A DNA stretch of 64,000 nucleotides from JBMOOG01 sp049324535 (GTDB taxonomy: Bacteria; Pseudomonadota; Alphaproteobacteria; Rhodobacterales; Rhodobacteraceae): the NCBI GenBank assembly GCA_049324535.1, contig JBMOOG010000026.1, positions 62,001 to 126,000 on the forward strand. Reading direction: 5' to 3'. The position numbers and the translations under genes are program-made. This document shows positions 1 to 8,442 of this stretch, piece after piece. Within the stretch, counting starts at the first letter, position 1. Each line of letters starts with the position of its first letter. Under the pieces are notes generated by a model. The model did not search any database, was not told the origin of the DNA, and saw nothing but the letters and a program-made list of their open reading frames with translations.

Positions 1-797
1 ATGAAGTTGTTGATCGGCATCACCCGCGCCGCGACCCTGCGGTCGAGATGGCCGAGATAGCCGTTGCCGGCGAGGATCACATGGCTGCACTCGACCCGGC
101 CCTCGCCGGTCTGCACCACCGGCCGCTGCCCGCGCTGGATGTGGTGGACATGGCTTTTCTCGAAGATGCGGGCGCCCGCCGCGGCCGCGGCCCGCCCCAG
201 ACCGAGCGCGAAGTTCAAGGGATGGATGTGGCCGGCGCCGCGGTCGATGTCGCCCCCGACGTAGGCGTCCGACGGCAGGATCGCCCGCAGGGCTTCGCGG
301 TCGAGCGGCTGCACCTGGTCATAGCCGTAGTCGCGTGCAAGCTTTTCGGCGTAGGCGCGGGCATGGTCCACCTCGGCGGCCGAGCGGCAGGCGTGGACGA
401 TGCCGGGCTTGAAGGTGACGGGCATCGCGTGGTCCGCGATCAGCCCGCGCACCAGCGCCTTGGCCTCTTCGCCGAGATCCCAGAGCATCCGGGCCGTGTC
501 GCGGCCGTGCGCGCGTTCGAGCGCGTCCTGATCGAGCCGCTGCCCCGATCCGACCTGGCCGCCGTTGCGGCCCGAGGCGCCGAAGCCCACGCGATGCGCA
601 TCGAGCACCACCACGTCGAGACCCGCCCGGGCGAGATGCAGCGCCGCCGACAGCCCGGTGTAGCCGGCGCCGACGATGCAGACGTCGGCCCGGGTCGCGC
701 CCCGCAGAGCCGGGAACGGGTCAAGCGGCGTCGCGGTCGCGGCATACCAGCTGGGGGGGTATTCGCCGCGGCGGTCGTTGGCAAAGAGCAGATTCAT
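1..797 (-). CDS. FAD-dependent amine oxidase (DadA/PuuB-like), 3' end cut by window edge
   Basis: Only the N-terminal 265 residues are present. The reading frame opens with an ATG at 795-797 that overlaps the TGA of the upstream ligase gene (ATGA), which indicates translational coupling. Residues 35-60 form the Rossmann dinucleotide-binding start: ADVCIVGAGYTGLSAALHLA, then an acidic VVLDAHRVGFGASGRNGGQ stretch typical of the DAO family. In the puu pathway PuuB oxidises gamma-glutamylputrescine to the aldehyde; homologues act on other amines or N-methyl amino acids. Its place at the end of an operon with two glutamine-synthetase-like ligases supports a gamma-glutamylamine oxidase. The exact substrate is an inference, and the downstream aldehyde dehydrogenase expected for the pathway would lie outside the window. 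Confidence 0.85.
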   Translation of the reverse strand, partial: MNLLFANDRRGEYPPSWYAATATPLDPFPALRGATRADVCIVGAGYTGLSAALHLARAGLDVVVLDAHRVGFGASGRNGGQVGSGQRLDQDALERAHGRDTARMLWDLGEEAKALVRGLIADHAMPVTFKPGIVHACRSAAEVDHARAYAEKLARDYGYDQVQPLDREALRAILPSDAYVGGDIDRGAGHIHPLNFALGLGRAAAAAGARIFEKSHVHHIQRGQRPVVQTGEGRVECSHVILAGNGYLGHLDRRVAARVMPINNF

Positions 798-2149
798 ACG
801 TTCAGCAGCAGATGTTCGCGTTCCCACGGGCTGATGACCTGGAGGAACTCTTTGTATTCGTTGCGCTTCACGCTGTCATAGACCTTGATGAACTCCGGCC
901 CCATCACCTCCTTCAGCGCCTGGTCCTCGTCCAGAAGGTCGAGCGCATCGCCAAGGTTCACCGGAATGTCCTCGCTGTCGATGTAGGCCGAGCCGGTGAA
1001 TTCGGGGCGCGCCTCGGTCTTGTTCATCAGGCCGAGATAGCCGCAGGCGAGCGTGGCCGCGATGCCGAGATAGGGGTTGCAGTCCATGCCAGGCAGGCGG
1101 TTTTCCACGCGCCGGGCCGCCGGGCCCGAGATCGGCACCCGCAGCCCCGTGGTGCGGTTGTCGCGGCCCCATTCGAGGTTGATCGGGGCGGCGAAGTCCG
1201 GGACATAGCGGCGATAGCTGTTGACGTAGGGGGCAAAGAGGGCCACGGCCGCGCCGAGGTGTTTCTGGAGGCCCCCGATGAAATGCAGGAACTGCGGCGT
1301 CTCCACGCCCTTCGGGCCGGCGAAGATGTTCTTGCCGGTCTTCGTGTCCACGACCGAGGTGTGGATGTGCATGGCGCTGCCCGGTTCGCCCGCGATGGGT
1401 TTCGCCATGAAGGTGGCAAAGCAGTCGTGGCGCAGCGCCGCCTCGCGGATCAGGCGCTTGAAGAAGAACACGTCGTCGGCCAGCCGCACCGGGTCGCCAT
1501 GGGCGAGGTTCAGCTCGATCTGCCCCGCGCCGCCTTCCTGGAGGATGCCGTCGATCTCCAGCCCCTGCGCCTCGGCATAGTCGTAGATGTCGTCGATCAC
1601 CTTGCCGTATTCGTCCACGGCCGACATGGAATAGGCCTGCTTGGCCGCCGCGCGGCGCCCGGTGCGGCCCATCGGCGGGATCACCGGCTGGTTCGGGTCG
1701 GTGTTGCGGGCGGTCAGGAAGAATTCCATCTCGGGCGCGACCACGGGCTTCCAGCCCTGCGCCTCGTAAAGGCCGACGATGCGCTTGAGCACGTTGCGCG
1801 GGCTGAAGGGGACAAGGTTGCCCTGCTGGTCCTTGGCGTCGTGGATCACCTGAAGCGTGACATCCGCCGTCCAGGGCGCGGCGGTGGCGGTGGACCAGTC
1901 GGGCTCGAGGATCATGTCGGGTTCGGTGAAGGCGTCGAAGGGGTTGTCGGCCCATTCCCCGGTGATCGTCTGGAGGAAGATCGAATTCGGCAGGAAGTAG
2001 CTGGTCTGCTTGGCGAATTTCGCGGCGGGCATCGCCTTGCCGCGCGCCACGCCGGCGACGTCGGGCACGATGCATTCCACCTCATCGACACGGCGGCCCG
2101 CGATATAGCTCTGCGCGGCTTCGGGAAGCTTCTGGGTCCAGTCGGACAT
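794..2149 (-). CDS. Glutamine synthetase family ligase (gamma-glutamylputrescine synthetase-like), copy 1
   Basis: This 451-residue protein has the glutamine synthetase fold: a short beta-grasp N-terminal part (about 1-110) and the catalytic barrel. Metal-ligand motifs are visible as PEMEFF (139-144), QIELN (210-214) and HIHTS (261-265); the ATP/glutamate region is NRTTGLRVP (331-339) with ENRLPGMDCNPYL (349-361). Length and motif wording match PuuA/GlnA3-like ligases that join glutamate to an amine, and not biosynthetic GlnA, whose adenylylation Tyr region is absent. It lies between an amidotransferase gene and an FAD amine oxidase, as expected for a gamma-glutamylation catabolic route. The substrate amine (putrescine, another polyamine, or a monoamine such as isopropylamine) cannot be read from the sequence. 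Confidence 0.9.
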   Translation of the reverse strand: MSDWTQKLPEAAQSYIAGRRVDEVECIVPDVAGVARGKAMPAAKFAKQTSYFLPNSIFLQTITGEWADNPFDAFTEPDMILEPDWSTATAAPWTADVTLQVIHDAKDQQGNLVPFSPRNVLKRIVGLYEAQGWKPVVAPEMEFFLTARNTDPNQPVIPPMGRTGRRAAAKQAYSMSAVDEYGKVIDDIYDYAEAQGLEIDGILQEGGAGQIELNLAHGDPVRLADDVFFFKRLIREAALRHDCFATFMAKPIAGEPGSAMHIHTSVVDTKTGKNIFAGPKGVETPQFLHFIGGLQKHLGAAVALFAPYVNSYRRYVPDFAAPINLEWGRDNRTTGLRVPISGPAARRVENRLPGMDCNPYLGIAATLACGYLGLMNKTEARPEFTGSAYIDSEDIPVNLGDALDLLDEDQALKEVMGPEFIKVYDSVKRNEYKEFLQVISPWEREHLLLNV

Positions 2150-2186
2150 GGGTCACACTTGGGGTTGGGGGCTGTGGCGGGGTCGC

Positions 2187-2867
2187 CTAGCCTCGGGGAT
2201 GCTTGAAGAATTCGGCGATGCGGTCGGCCATCTGCGCGGCCGAGTTGTCCTGGCCCAGACGGCTGTGCGCCTCGGCCATCAGCGCCTCGGGTACAAGACC
2301 CTTGCCGCGCGTCTCCATCAGGCCCTTGACGAATTCGTCGCGGAACTCGGGATGGGCCTGCACCGTGAAGGCCCGGTCGCCGTAGATGAGTGCGGCGTTC
2401 TCGCAGAAGTCGTTGCAGGCGACGACCTCGGCCTCGGGCGGCTTTTCCACGACCTGGTCGCGGTGCCAGGCGTTCAGCCGCACCGTCTGGCCGCCGAAGT
2501 CGTAGTCCTGCGGGCCGACCGCCCAGCCCTTGGCGAACCGCTCGACCCGGCCGCCGAGCGCCTGGGCGATGATCTGATGGCCAAAGCAGATGCCGACCAG
2601 CGGCACCCGCGCGGCGTAGGCGCGGCGGATGAAGTCCTCGAGCGGCTTGATGAAGGGGTGGTCCTCGTAGGCGCCATGCCGCGAGCCGGTGATGAGCCAG
2701 CCGTCGCAGTCGCGCACGCCGGCCGGGAACTCCATCGCCTCGACATGGTAGGTGGTGAAGGTCAGGCCCCTGTCGGCCAGCAGATGCGCGAACATGTCGG
2801 GATAGTCGCCCATCTCGCCGCGAAGCACATCGGGCGACTGGCCGGTCTGAAGGATGCCGATCCGCAT
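2187..2867 (-). CDS. Class I glutamine amidotransferase (GMP synthase-like GATase)
   Basis: A stand-alone 226-residue GATase domain. The nucleophile elbow is GICFGHQ with Cys94, and the remaining triad members fit His172 and Glu174 in VQAHPEF. The family hydrolyses a gamma-glutamyl amide bond. Placed between two gamma-glutamyl ligases, a role in releasing glutamate from gamma-glutamyl intermediates (as PuuD does, although PuuD belongs to the peptidase C26 family) is the simplest inference. It could instead supply ammonia to one of the ligases. It starts with ATG 69 bases after the end of the upstream ligase and is followed after 37 bases by the second ligase, so it is within one transcript. 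Confidence 0.88.
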   Translation of the reverse strand: MRIGILQTGQSPDVLRGEMGDYPDMFAHLLADRGLTFTTYHVEAMEFPAGVRDCDGWLITGSRHGAYEDHPFIKPLEDFIRRAYAARVPLVGICFGHQIIAQALGGRVERFAKGWAVGPQDYDFGGQTVRLNAWHRDQVVEKPPEAEVVACNDFCENAALIYGDRAFTVQAHPEFRDEFVKGLMETRGKGLVPEALMAEAHSRLGQDNSAAQMADRIAEFFKHPRG

Positions 2868-2936
2868 CGGGACACTCGTGTGACGTTTCGGGGAAGGTAA
2901 ACCCGCCCCCCGCGCGGGCGCAAGGGGGAGGGGCGC

Positions 2937-4271
2937 TCAGACCGTGTCGAGATAGATCTCGACCTGCTCTTCGGGGGACAGCTCGGCCATGTAGTGCATC
3001 TCCTGCCGCTTGGTCATCACCAGGTTGCGGATGAGTTCCTGCGGGAAGATCTGCGCCATGATCGGGCTTTTCTCGAAGGCGTCGATGGCGCCGGCCCAGG
3101 TGTCCGGGATCATCGGCAGATCCAGCGCGTAGGCGTTGCCGGTGATCGGCGGCGGCGGCTCCATCTGCTGCTCGATACCCATCAGCGCCGCGCCCAGAAT
3201 CCCGGCCAGCATCAGATAGGGGTTCACGTCGCCCCCGGCCACCCGGTGCTCGATCCGCCGCGCGGCCGCGCTGCCCGAGGGCACGCGGATCGCCGAGGTG
3301 CGGTTCTCGTAGGCCCAGCTCACGGTGTTCGGGGCGTGCGCCTCGGGCACCAGCCGGTCGTAGCTGTTGGCGTGCGGCGCGAACAGCAGCGTCGAATCCG
3401 GCATCGCGTTCAGGCAACCCGCGATCGCCTGCCGCAGCACGCCCGACCCTTCCGGCCCGCCGTTCGAGAAGATGTTGGCGCCGTTGCGGTCGATCACCGA
3501 GAAATGCGTGTGCAGCCCGTTGCCCGAATATTCGGGGTAGGGCTTGGCCATGAAACTTGCCGCGAAGCCGTGGCGGCGGGCGAGCCCCTTGACCAGCATC
3601 TTGAAGAACCAGGCGTCGTCGGCGGCGCGCAGCGCGTCCTCCTGATGCATCAGGTTGATCTCGAACTGGCCGAGCCCGGCCTCGGAAATCGCCGTGTCGG
3701 CGGGGATGTCCATCGCCTCGCAGGCGTCGTAGAGGTCGGTGAAGAAGGTGTCGAAGGCGTCGAGCGCGCGGATCGACAGGATCTCGGCCGCCTTGCGCCG
3801 CTTGCCCGACCGCGGCGACGGCGGTACCTGAAGCGTCTTGCCGCTGTCGTCGATCAGGAAGAATTCCAGCTCCATCGCCACCACCGGCGTCAGCCCGTGG
3901 TCCTTGTAGCGGTCGACGACGCGGGCCAGCGCGTGGCGCGGATCGCCTTCGTAGGGGCGGCCGTCGTCGCGGAACATCCAGATCGGCAGGAGCGCGGTCG
4001 GAGCCTCGAGCCAGGGCATGGGCATGAAGCCGCGTTCGGTCGGGCGAAGGATGCCGTCGGCGTCCCCCGATTCAAAGAGCAGCGGGCTGTCCTCGATGTC
4101 CTCGCCCCAGATGTCGAGGTTCAGGACCGAATAGGGAAAGCGCGTGCCCTCCGACAGCAGTTTCTCGGCAAAGCGGACCGGAATGCGCTTGCCGCGGGCC
4201 TGGCCGTTGAGGTCCGCGGCGGCCACGCGAATGGTCCGCACCTGCGGGTGCTTGCGGAGCCAGTTCTTCAT
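2937..4271 (-). CDS. Glutamine synthetase family ligase, copy 2
   Basis: This 444-residue paralogue of the ligase at 794-2149 is clearly divergent in sequence. Metal and substrate motifs are kept: VAMELEFF (Glu134 and Glu136), a GLHTHFSV histidine motif, and ENRTSAIRVPSG with EHRVAGGDVNPYL in the C-terminal half. Two gamma-glutamyl-ligase genes in one operon may reflect different amine substrates, a heteromeric enzyme, or sequential steps. It follows the permease gene after only 6 bases, tying the ligase to import of the amine. Function is inferred from family and operon. Confidence 0.88.
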   Translation of the reverse strand: MKNWLRKHPQVRTIRVAAADLNGQARGKRIPVRFAEKLLSEGTRFPYSVLNLDIWGEDIEDSPLLFESGDADGILRPTERGFMPMPWLEAPTALLPIWMFRDDGRPYEGDPRHALARVVDRYKDHGLTPVVAMELEFFLIDDSGKTLQVPPSPRSGKRRKAAEILSIRALDAFDTFFTDLYDACEAMDIPADTAISEAGLGQFEINLMHQEDALRAADDAWFFKMLVKGLARRHGFAASFMAKPYPEYSGNGLHTHFSVIDRNGANIFSNGGPEGSGVLRQAIAGCLNAMPDSTLLFAPHANSYDRLVPEAHAPNTVSWAYENRTSAIRVPSGSAAARRIEHRVAGGDVNPYLMLAGILGAALMGIEQQMEPPPPITGNAYALDLPMIPDTWAGAIDAFEKSPIMAQIFPQELIRNLVMTKRQEMHYMAELSPEEQVEIYLDTV

Positions 4272-4277
4272 GAAAGG

Positions 4278-5117
4278 TCACCTGATGAGTTGCGGCCGGT
4301 ATCGGAACCGGGTGCGTGTGTTCTGCGGCAGATGGCGGTTGAGCCTGCGCCCGACCAGCCCGAAGACCCCGATCACCGCCAGCGTGAGAAGGATGAAATA
4401 GGCCGCCACGATCGGATAGGCGACGAAGGGGTTGAAGGTCTTGTCGGCAAAGTAGCTTGCGTAATAGAGCGCGTCGCCCCGTTGCTGGAACGCGGGGAAG
4501 CCCGAGAAGAACACCAGCGTCGTGGCGTGGAAGAGAAAGATCGCCTCGTTCGTGTAGGCGGGCCAGGCGAGCCGCATCATCGTCGGCCAGATGATCCGTC
4601 GGAAGCGCGACCATCCCGACATGCCGTAGGCATCCGCCGCCTCGATGTCGCCCTTCGGCACCGACCGCAGCGCGCCGTAGAAGATCTCGCCCGAATAGGC
4701 GGCGGTGTTGAGGCACAGGACGATCAGCGCGCCGAGCCAGGCCTTCGACAGCCACGAGGTTTCGACCGTGATCGTGGTGAAGCCCAAGGGAATGTCCCAG
4801 CCGAGGCGCGGGATCAGCACGAAGGCCTCGTAGGCGAGGAAGAACTGGATGAAGAGCGGCGAGCCACGGAAGACGAAGACGAACCATTCCGCCGGCTTGC
4901 GGGCCCAGGGGTTGCGGCTTGCCTTGCCCAGCGCGACCGCGTTGGCGAGGAAGAATCCCACGGCCAGCGACAGGATGCCGAAGTAGAGATTCCAGATCAT
5001 CCCCGACCCGATCAGGGTGATCTGCTGGCAGAGCGTGAAATCCGACCGGGGCAGCAGCCGTTCGCCGATGCCGATCGACCGCAGCCCGTAGTCGAGGAGG
5101 GTCTGGCCGCAGGTCAT
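4278..5117 (-). CDS. ABC transporter permease, HisM-type (polar amino acid/opine family)
   Basis: A 279-residue inner-membrane permease of the HAAT importer family. The start at 5117 is fixed by the ATGA overlap with the upstream permease; a longer in-frame extension to 5690 would only read through that gene antiparallel to its real frame. Hydrophobic segments run through most of the chain, and the EAA loop that contacts the ATPase reads AADAYGMSGWSRFRRIIWP. The pair of unequal permeases resembles HisQM/OccQM. Substrate is inferred to be a cationic or amine-type compound because catabolic ligases follow in the same operon. Confidence 0.93.
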   Translation of the reverse strand: MTCGQTLLDYGLRSIGIGERLLPRSDFTLCQQITLIGSGMIWNLYFGILSLAVGFFLANAVALGKASRNPWARKPAEWFVFVFRGSPLFIQFFLAYEAFVLIPRLGWDIPLGFTTITVETSWLSKAWLGALIVLCLNTAAYSGEIFYGALRSVPKGDIEAADAYGMSGWSRFRRIIWPTMMRLAWPAYTNEAIFLFHATTLVFFSGFPAFQQRGDALYYASYFADKTFNPFVAYPIVAAYFILLTLAVIGVFGLVGRRLNRHLPQNTRTRFRYRPQLIR

Positions 5118-6001
5118 GCCGTGACCTCCGCCTTGCGCATCTGCTCGCCGGCCAGTGTCGCCTGTCCGTGGCTGAGCCGGGCCGAGACCCGCCGCAGCAC
5201 CTTCTCGGAAAGCCAGGTCATCGTCAGGTAGAAGATGAGGAGCCCGAGGAAATACCACACCCGCCAGTCCGGGTGCGGATAGGCGTAGGCCTGGGTCTTC
5301 GACCCGCCAAGCTCCCGCGCCCAGTAGACGATGTCCTCGACGCCGAGCAGGAAGAGAAGCGGCGTCGCCTTGATGAGGATCATCCACAGGTTCGACAGGC
5401 CCGGCAGCGCAAAGACCCACATCTGCGGCACCAGCACCCGGCGGAACGCCTGCCGGTGGGTCATGCCATAGGCCTCGGCGGTCTCGATCTGGGCCTTGGG
5501 AACGGCCTGCATCGCCCCGTAGAGGACGTTGGCGGCAAAGGCGCCGAACACCACCGCAAAGGCCACCACCGCCAGCGAGAACCCGTAGACCTCGTGGATC
5601 CACTGCGGGCTTGTCGAGAGGGGCAGCTTGGCCTCGGGGCAGACCACGAAATCCGACCCCTGCCGGATCGGCGCCGTCCAGTCGGGACACTTCACCTTGT
5701 GGCGCAGGTATTCGAGCCCCTGGTCCATCGCGATCGGCACGAAGAGAAAGAAGATGATGTCGGGCACGCCGCGCACCATCGAGGTGTAGGCCTTGCCGAT
5801 CAGCCGGAGCGGCAGGATCTGCGAGCGCGCCGCGACCGCACCGCCGAAGCCGAACAGCAGCGCGATCGGCGCGGTGATGGCCAGAAGCAGCAGCACGGTG
5901 CCCAGCGACGCATAGAGCAGGAGATGCTTGCCCGAAGTCAGGTAGCAGACCAGCCAGGCAAGGCCCTCAAGCGTCTTGGGATCGGCGCAATACGCGAACA
6001 T
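5114..6001 (-). CDS. ABC transporter permease, HisQ-type
   Basis: A 295-residue permease, partner of the HisM-type subunit with which it overlaps by four bases. The EAA loop is TAEAYGMTHRQAFRRVLVP near the middle. The protein has an insertion rich in polar residues between the first transmembrane helices (around residues 90-140, including KCPDWTAPIRQGSDFVVCPE), which fits a periplasmic loop with two cysteines. It is preceded by a 41-base gap containing a strong palindrome that separates it from the binding-protein gene, a common arrangement that lets the binding protein be made in excess. Confidence 0.93.
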   Translation of the reverse strand: MFAYCADPKTLEGLAWLVCYLTSGKHLLLYASLGTVLLLLAITAPIALLFGFGGAVAARSQILPLRLIGKAYTSMVRGVPDIIFFLFVPIAMDQGLEYLRHKVKCPDWTAPIRQGSDFVVCPEAKLPLSTSPQWIHEVYGFSLAVVAFAVVFGAFAANVLYGAMQAVPKAQIETAEAYGMTHRQAFRRVLVPQMWVFALPGLSNLWMILIKATPLLFLLGVEDIVYWARELGGSKTQAYAYPHPDWRVWYFLGLLIFYLTMTWLSEKVLRRVSARLSHGQATLAGEQMRKAEVTA

Positions 6002-6010
6002 GCTGGGTCA

Positions 6011-6034
6011 GGCGGGGCCCGCGCGGGCCCCGCC
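6011..6034 (-). terminator. Perfect 24-bp palindrome between binding-protein and permease genes
   Basis: GGCGGGGCCCGC followed directly by its reverse complement forms a fully symmetric 24-bp GC palindrome just after the binding-protein stop codon (6043) and before the permease start (6001). No T-run follows, so it is better read as an mRNA-stabilising or partial-termination hairpin than as an intrinsic terminator. Confidence 0.5.
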
Positions 6035-6042
6035 CCGTCAGA

Positions 6043-6765
6043 TCAGAACACGACCGCGTTCTCGCCGAACCACTTCTTGATCATGGCGTTCAGCGTGCCG
6101 TCGTCCTTCATCGACTGGATGGCCTTGTCGAATTTGGCGGTCAGCTCCTTGTCGGACTGGCGCAGGCCCATGCCGACCCCGCCGCCGAGCTGCGGCTCGG
6201 GCCCGGTGAAGACCAGCGCGCCGCCCGATTCCGCCACGATCGGCGCCAGATAGTCCTTGTCGGCAAAGACCGCGTCGGCCTCGCCGTTGCGCACCGCGGC
6301 GATGGTCTCGTCCGGCGTGGCGAATTCCAGAAGCGTCGCGCCGGTCTCGGCCACGTGCCCGGCCTGGATGGTGCCGGTCTGCGCCGCGATCACGCCCTTC
6401 ATCACGTCCACATCGGGCTTGGCCGCGGCATAGGCCGAGACCGCCGGCGGGATGTAGTTCTGGGTGAAGTCGATCACCTTCTTGCGTTCGTCGGTGATGC
6501 TCATGCCCGCGATGATCGTGTCGTAGTTGCCGGACACGAGGTTCGGGATGATCGAGTCCCACTCGTTCGTCACCCATTCGCAGGTCAGGCCCGCGCGCTT
6601 GCACAGCTCATCGCCCAGCTCGCGCTCGAAGCCGTCGACCTCGCCCTTGTCGTTGATGAAGTTGTAGGGCGGGTAGGCGCCCTCCGTGCCCATCCGCACC
6701 GTCTGCGCCATGGCCAGACCGGCGCTCAGCGCCAGCACTGCCGCGGAAAGGATCAGTTTCTTCAT
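6043..6765 (-). CDS. Periplasmic amine/amino-acid-binding protein of the ABC importer
   Basis: A 240-residue family 3 solute-binding protein. Residues 1-20 are a classic signal peptide (MKK, hydrophobic core LILSAAVLALSAGLAMA, cleavage before Gln). The mature start TVRMGTEGAYPPYNFINDKG is the usual lobe-1 signature, and a Thr-rich IIAGMSITDERKKVIDFTQ segment matches the ligand-binding crossover of HisJ/ArgT/LAO proteins. It is the second gene of the operon, directly after the ATPase. Ligand is probably the amine or amino acid handled by the downstream ligases. Confidence 0.93.
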   Translation of the reverse strand: MKKLILSAAVLALSAGLAMAQTVRMGTEGAYPPYNFINDKGEVDGFERELGDELCKRAGLTCEWVTNEWDSIIPNLVSGNYDTIIAGMSITDERKKVIDFTQNYIPPAVSAYAAAKPDVDVMKGVIAAQTGTIQAGHVAETGATLLEFATPDETIAAVRNGEADAVFADKDYLAPIVAESGGALVFTGPEPQLGGGVGMGLRQSDKELTAKFDKAIQSMKDDGTLNAMIKKWFGENAVVF

Positions 6766-6804
6766 GAGGTCGTCTCCCAGTTGTCGTGAGCAGCTTATGA
6801 TTGT

Positions 6805-7581
6805 TCAGGCCGGGGCAGTCGCGCTCAGGAACTGCTGCAGCCGTTCGGTCTTCGGGCTTCCGAAGACCTGGGTCGGGGTGCCCTCCTCCTCGATGCGGCC
6901 CTTGTGGAGAAACACCACATGGTCCGAGACATCGGCGGCGAGGCGCATGTCATGGGTTACCAGAAGCATGGTCCGGCCCTCGTCGGCAAGCGCCTTGATG
7001 ACCTTGACCACCTCCTGCTCGAGCTCGGGGTCGAGCGCCGAGGTCGGCTCGTCGAAGAGGAGCGCCTTCGGCTCCATGCAGAGCGCGCGGGCAATGGCGG
7101 CGCGCTGCTGCTGGCCGCCGGAAAGCTGCGCGGGCCAGGCGTCCGCCTTGTCGCCGATGCCGACCTTGTCGAGATAGCGGCGCGCCGCGGCCTCGACCTC
7201 GGCCCGGTCGCGGTGCAGCACCGTCAGCGGCGCCTCCATCACGTTCTGGAGGATCGTGAGGTGCGACCAGAGGTTGAACTGCTGGAACACCATCGACAGG
7301 TTGGTGCGGATGCGGATCACCTGAGCGCGGTCGGCCGGGTGGCGCCCCATGCCGGTACCGCGCCAGTGGACCGCCTCGCCGCAGAACAGCACCTCGCCCT
7401 TCTGGCTGTCCTCGAGGAGGTTGCAGCAGCGCAAGAGCGTCGACTTGCCCGACCCCGACGAGCCGATCAGCGACACCACCTCGCCCTTGCGGGCGGTGAT
7501 CGACACGCCCTTCAGCACCTCCAGCTGGCCGTAGGCCTTGTGGAGGTCGCGGATCTCGATGACGGGGGCTTCCTGGGTCAC
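6805..7581 (-). CDS. ABC transporter ATP-binding protein, HisP-type
   Basis: A 258-residue ATPase, first gene of the operon. Walker A is GSSGSGKST (40-48), the ABC signature LSGGQQQR (153-160), Walker B ALLFDEP (173-179), followed by the switch histidine in MLLVTHDM. The start is a GTG at 7581; no upstream in-frame ATG fits the family N-terminus (VIEIRDLHKAYGQLEVLKG). It energises the two permeases that follow the binding-protein gene. The 99 bases upstream should hold the operon promoter, but no convincing -35/-10 pair was seen. Confidence 0.94.
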   Translation of the reverse strand: MTQEAPVIEIRDLHKAYGQLEVLKGVSITARKGEVVSLIGSSGSGKSTLLRCCNLLEDSQKGEVLFCGEAVHWRGTGMGRHPADRAQVIRIRTNLSMVFQQFNLWSHLTILQNVMEAPLTVLHRDRAEVEAAARRYLDKVGIGDKADAWPAQLSGGQQQRAAIARALCMEPKALLFDEPTSALDPELEQEVVKVIKALADEGRTMLLVTHDMRLAADVSDHVVFLHKGRIEEEGTPTQVFGSPKTERLQQFLSATAPA

Positions 7582-7680
7582 GTCGGGCAGCTGTTCCGGT
7601 TCGGGAAGCGAGTAGGGCAGGGATTGCGGCCCATTGCAACGCCCTTTCTGGCAAACCGCGGCCGATTTCGCCCGAAATGT

Positions 7681-8442
7681 TCAGGCGGCGGGCGCATCCT
7701 GCGTCGGCGCTTCGGGCGTGGGCACCGCCAGATAGGCGGTCAGGGGAAGGCGGACGATCCCCGTGATCCCGAGCGTCGACCGGTCGCCGGCCGAGAGCGC
7801 CGCGACCGCGGCCTCGCAGGCGGACGCCAGCGGCCCGGGATCGCGCCCGGAGGCGGTGATGAGCGGCAGGCCGGGCGTCGGGGCGGTCCGGGCGAGGATG
7901 CGCAGGCGTCCGGCGACGGCCGGACGGTGGGTCTCGATCAGGCGCCAGGTGACGGCGTCGATGCAGGCGAGGTCGGCCCGCCCGTCGGCCACGGCCGCGG
8001 CGCTTTCCGAATGCGCCCCCGTGAGCAGTGTCCGGCGGAAGCGGCGCGGGGCGATGTGGTTCATGGCCGCGGCCCAGCCCGACTGGCTGTCCTGGCCGTT
8101 GCAGGCAAAGACCCGGTCGAGAAAATCGGCGAGGGTATCCGCGTCGTCGCGGCGGGCAACGAACACGGAATGATAATGCCCCGGCGGCGACTGCGGCAGG
8201 CCGTAGTCCGGCGTGGCCACCAGCGTCACCCGCCCCGCAAGCCGGGTCCGGAGCGGCATCCCGCAGGTCTGGCCCAGCAGCAGGTCCGGGCTCTCCCACA
8301 TCGCCCAGAGGCCCGGCCCGCGGCTCAGAGTCTTGGGCGCGGCAATGCCGTCGGATCGCAGCCGGTCGCGGATCGCCGCCCAGAGCCGGTCGGTCGCGTC
8401 CGCCACCTCGGGCCAGTCGTACATGGGCAGGCAGGCGATCAC
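7681..8442 (-). CDS. PhnD-like phosphate/phosphonate-binding-type protein, no signal peptide
   Basis: A 253-residue protein of the PhnD-like family (PF12974 type). Recognisable blocks are PDLLLGQTCGMPLR near residue 55, the Tyr/His-containing PPGHYHSVFVARRDD, and the alternating DGRADLACIDAVTWRLIE. The start is GTG at 8442, chosen because it overlaps the TGA of the upstream gene (GTGA). The N-terminus goes straight into VIACLPMYDWPEV with no export signal, so it may act in the cytoplasm, unlike true PhnD. No phn permease or ATPase is adjacent, so ligand and role are unknown. Confidence 0.75.
   Translation of the reverse strand: MIACLPMYDWPEVADATDRLWAAIRDRLRSDGIAAPKTLSRGPGLWAMWESPDLLLGQTCGMPLRTRLAGRVTLVATPDYGLPQSPPGHYHSVFVARRDDADTLADFLDRVFACNGQDSQSGWAAAMNHIAPRRFRRTLLTGAHSESAAAVADGRADLACIDAVTWRLIETHRPAVAGRLRILARTAPTPGLPLITASGRDPGPLASACEAAVAALSAGDRSTLGITGIVRLPLTAYLAVPTPEAPTQDAPAA

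Noticed and set aside
757..770. GGGGGGTATTCGCC resembling the intergenic repeat module
   Set aside because: It lies within the coding frame of the amine oxidase and lacks the CTTCTTCTT part and hairpin.
811..2206. Long plus-strand open frame opposite the first ligase
   Set aside because: It is the high-GC antisense shadow of a gene with clear glutamine synthetase motifs; its translation has no recognisable fold and is Arg/His/Val-biased.
2994..5231. 745-residue plus-strand open frame
   Set aside because: It spans two real minus-strand genes (ligase and permease) antisense and has the composition of a shadow frame.
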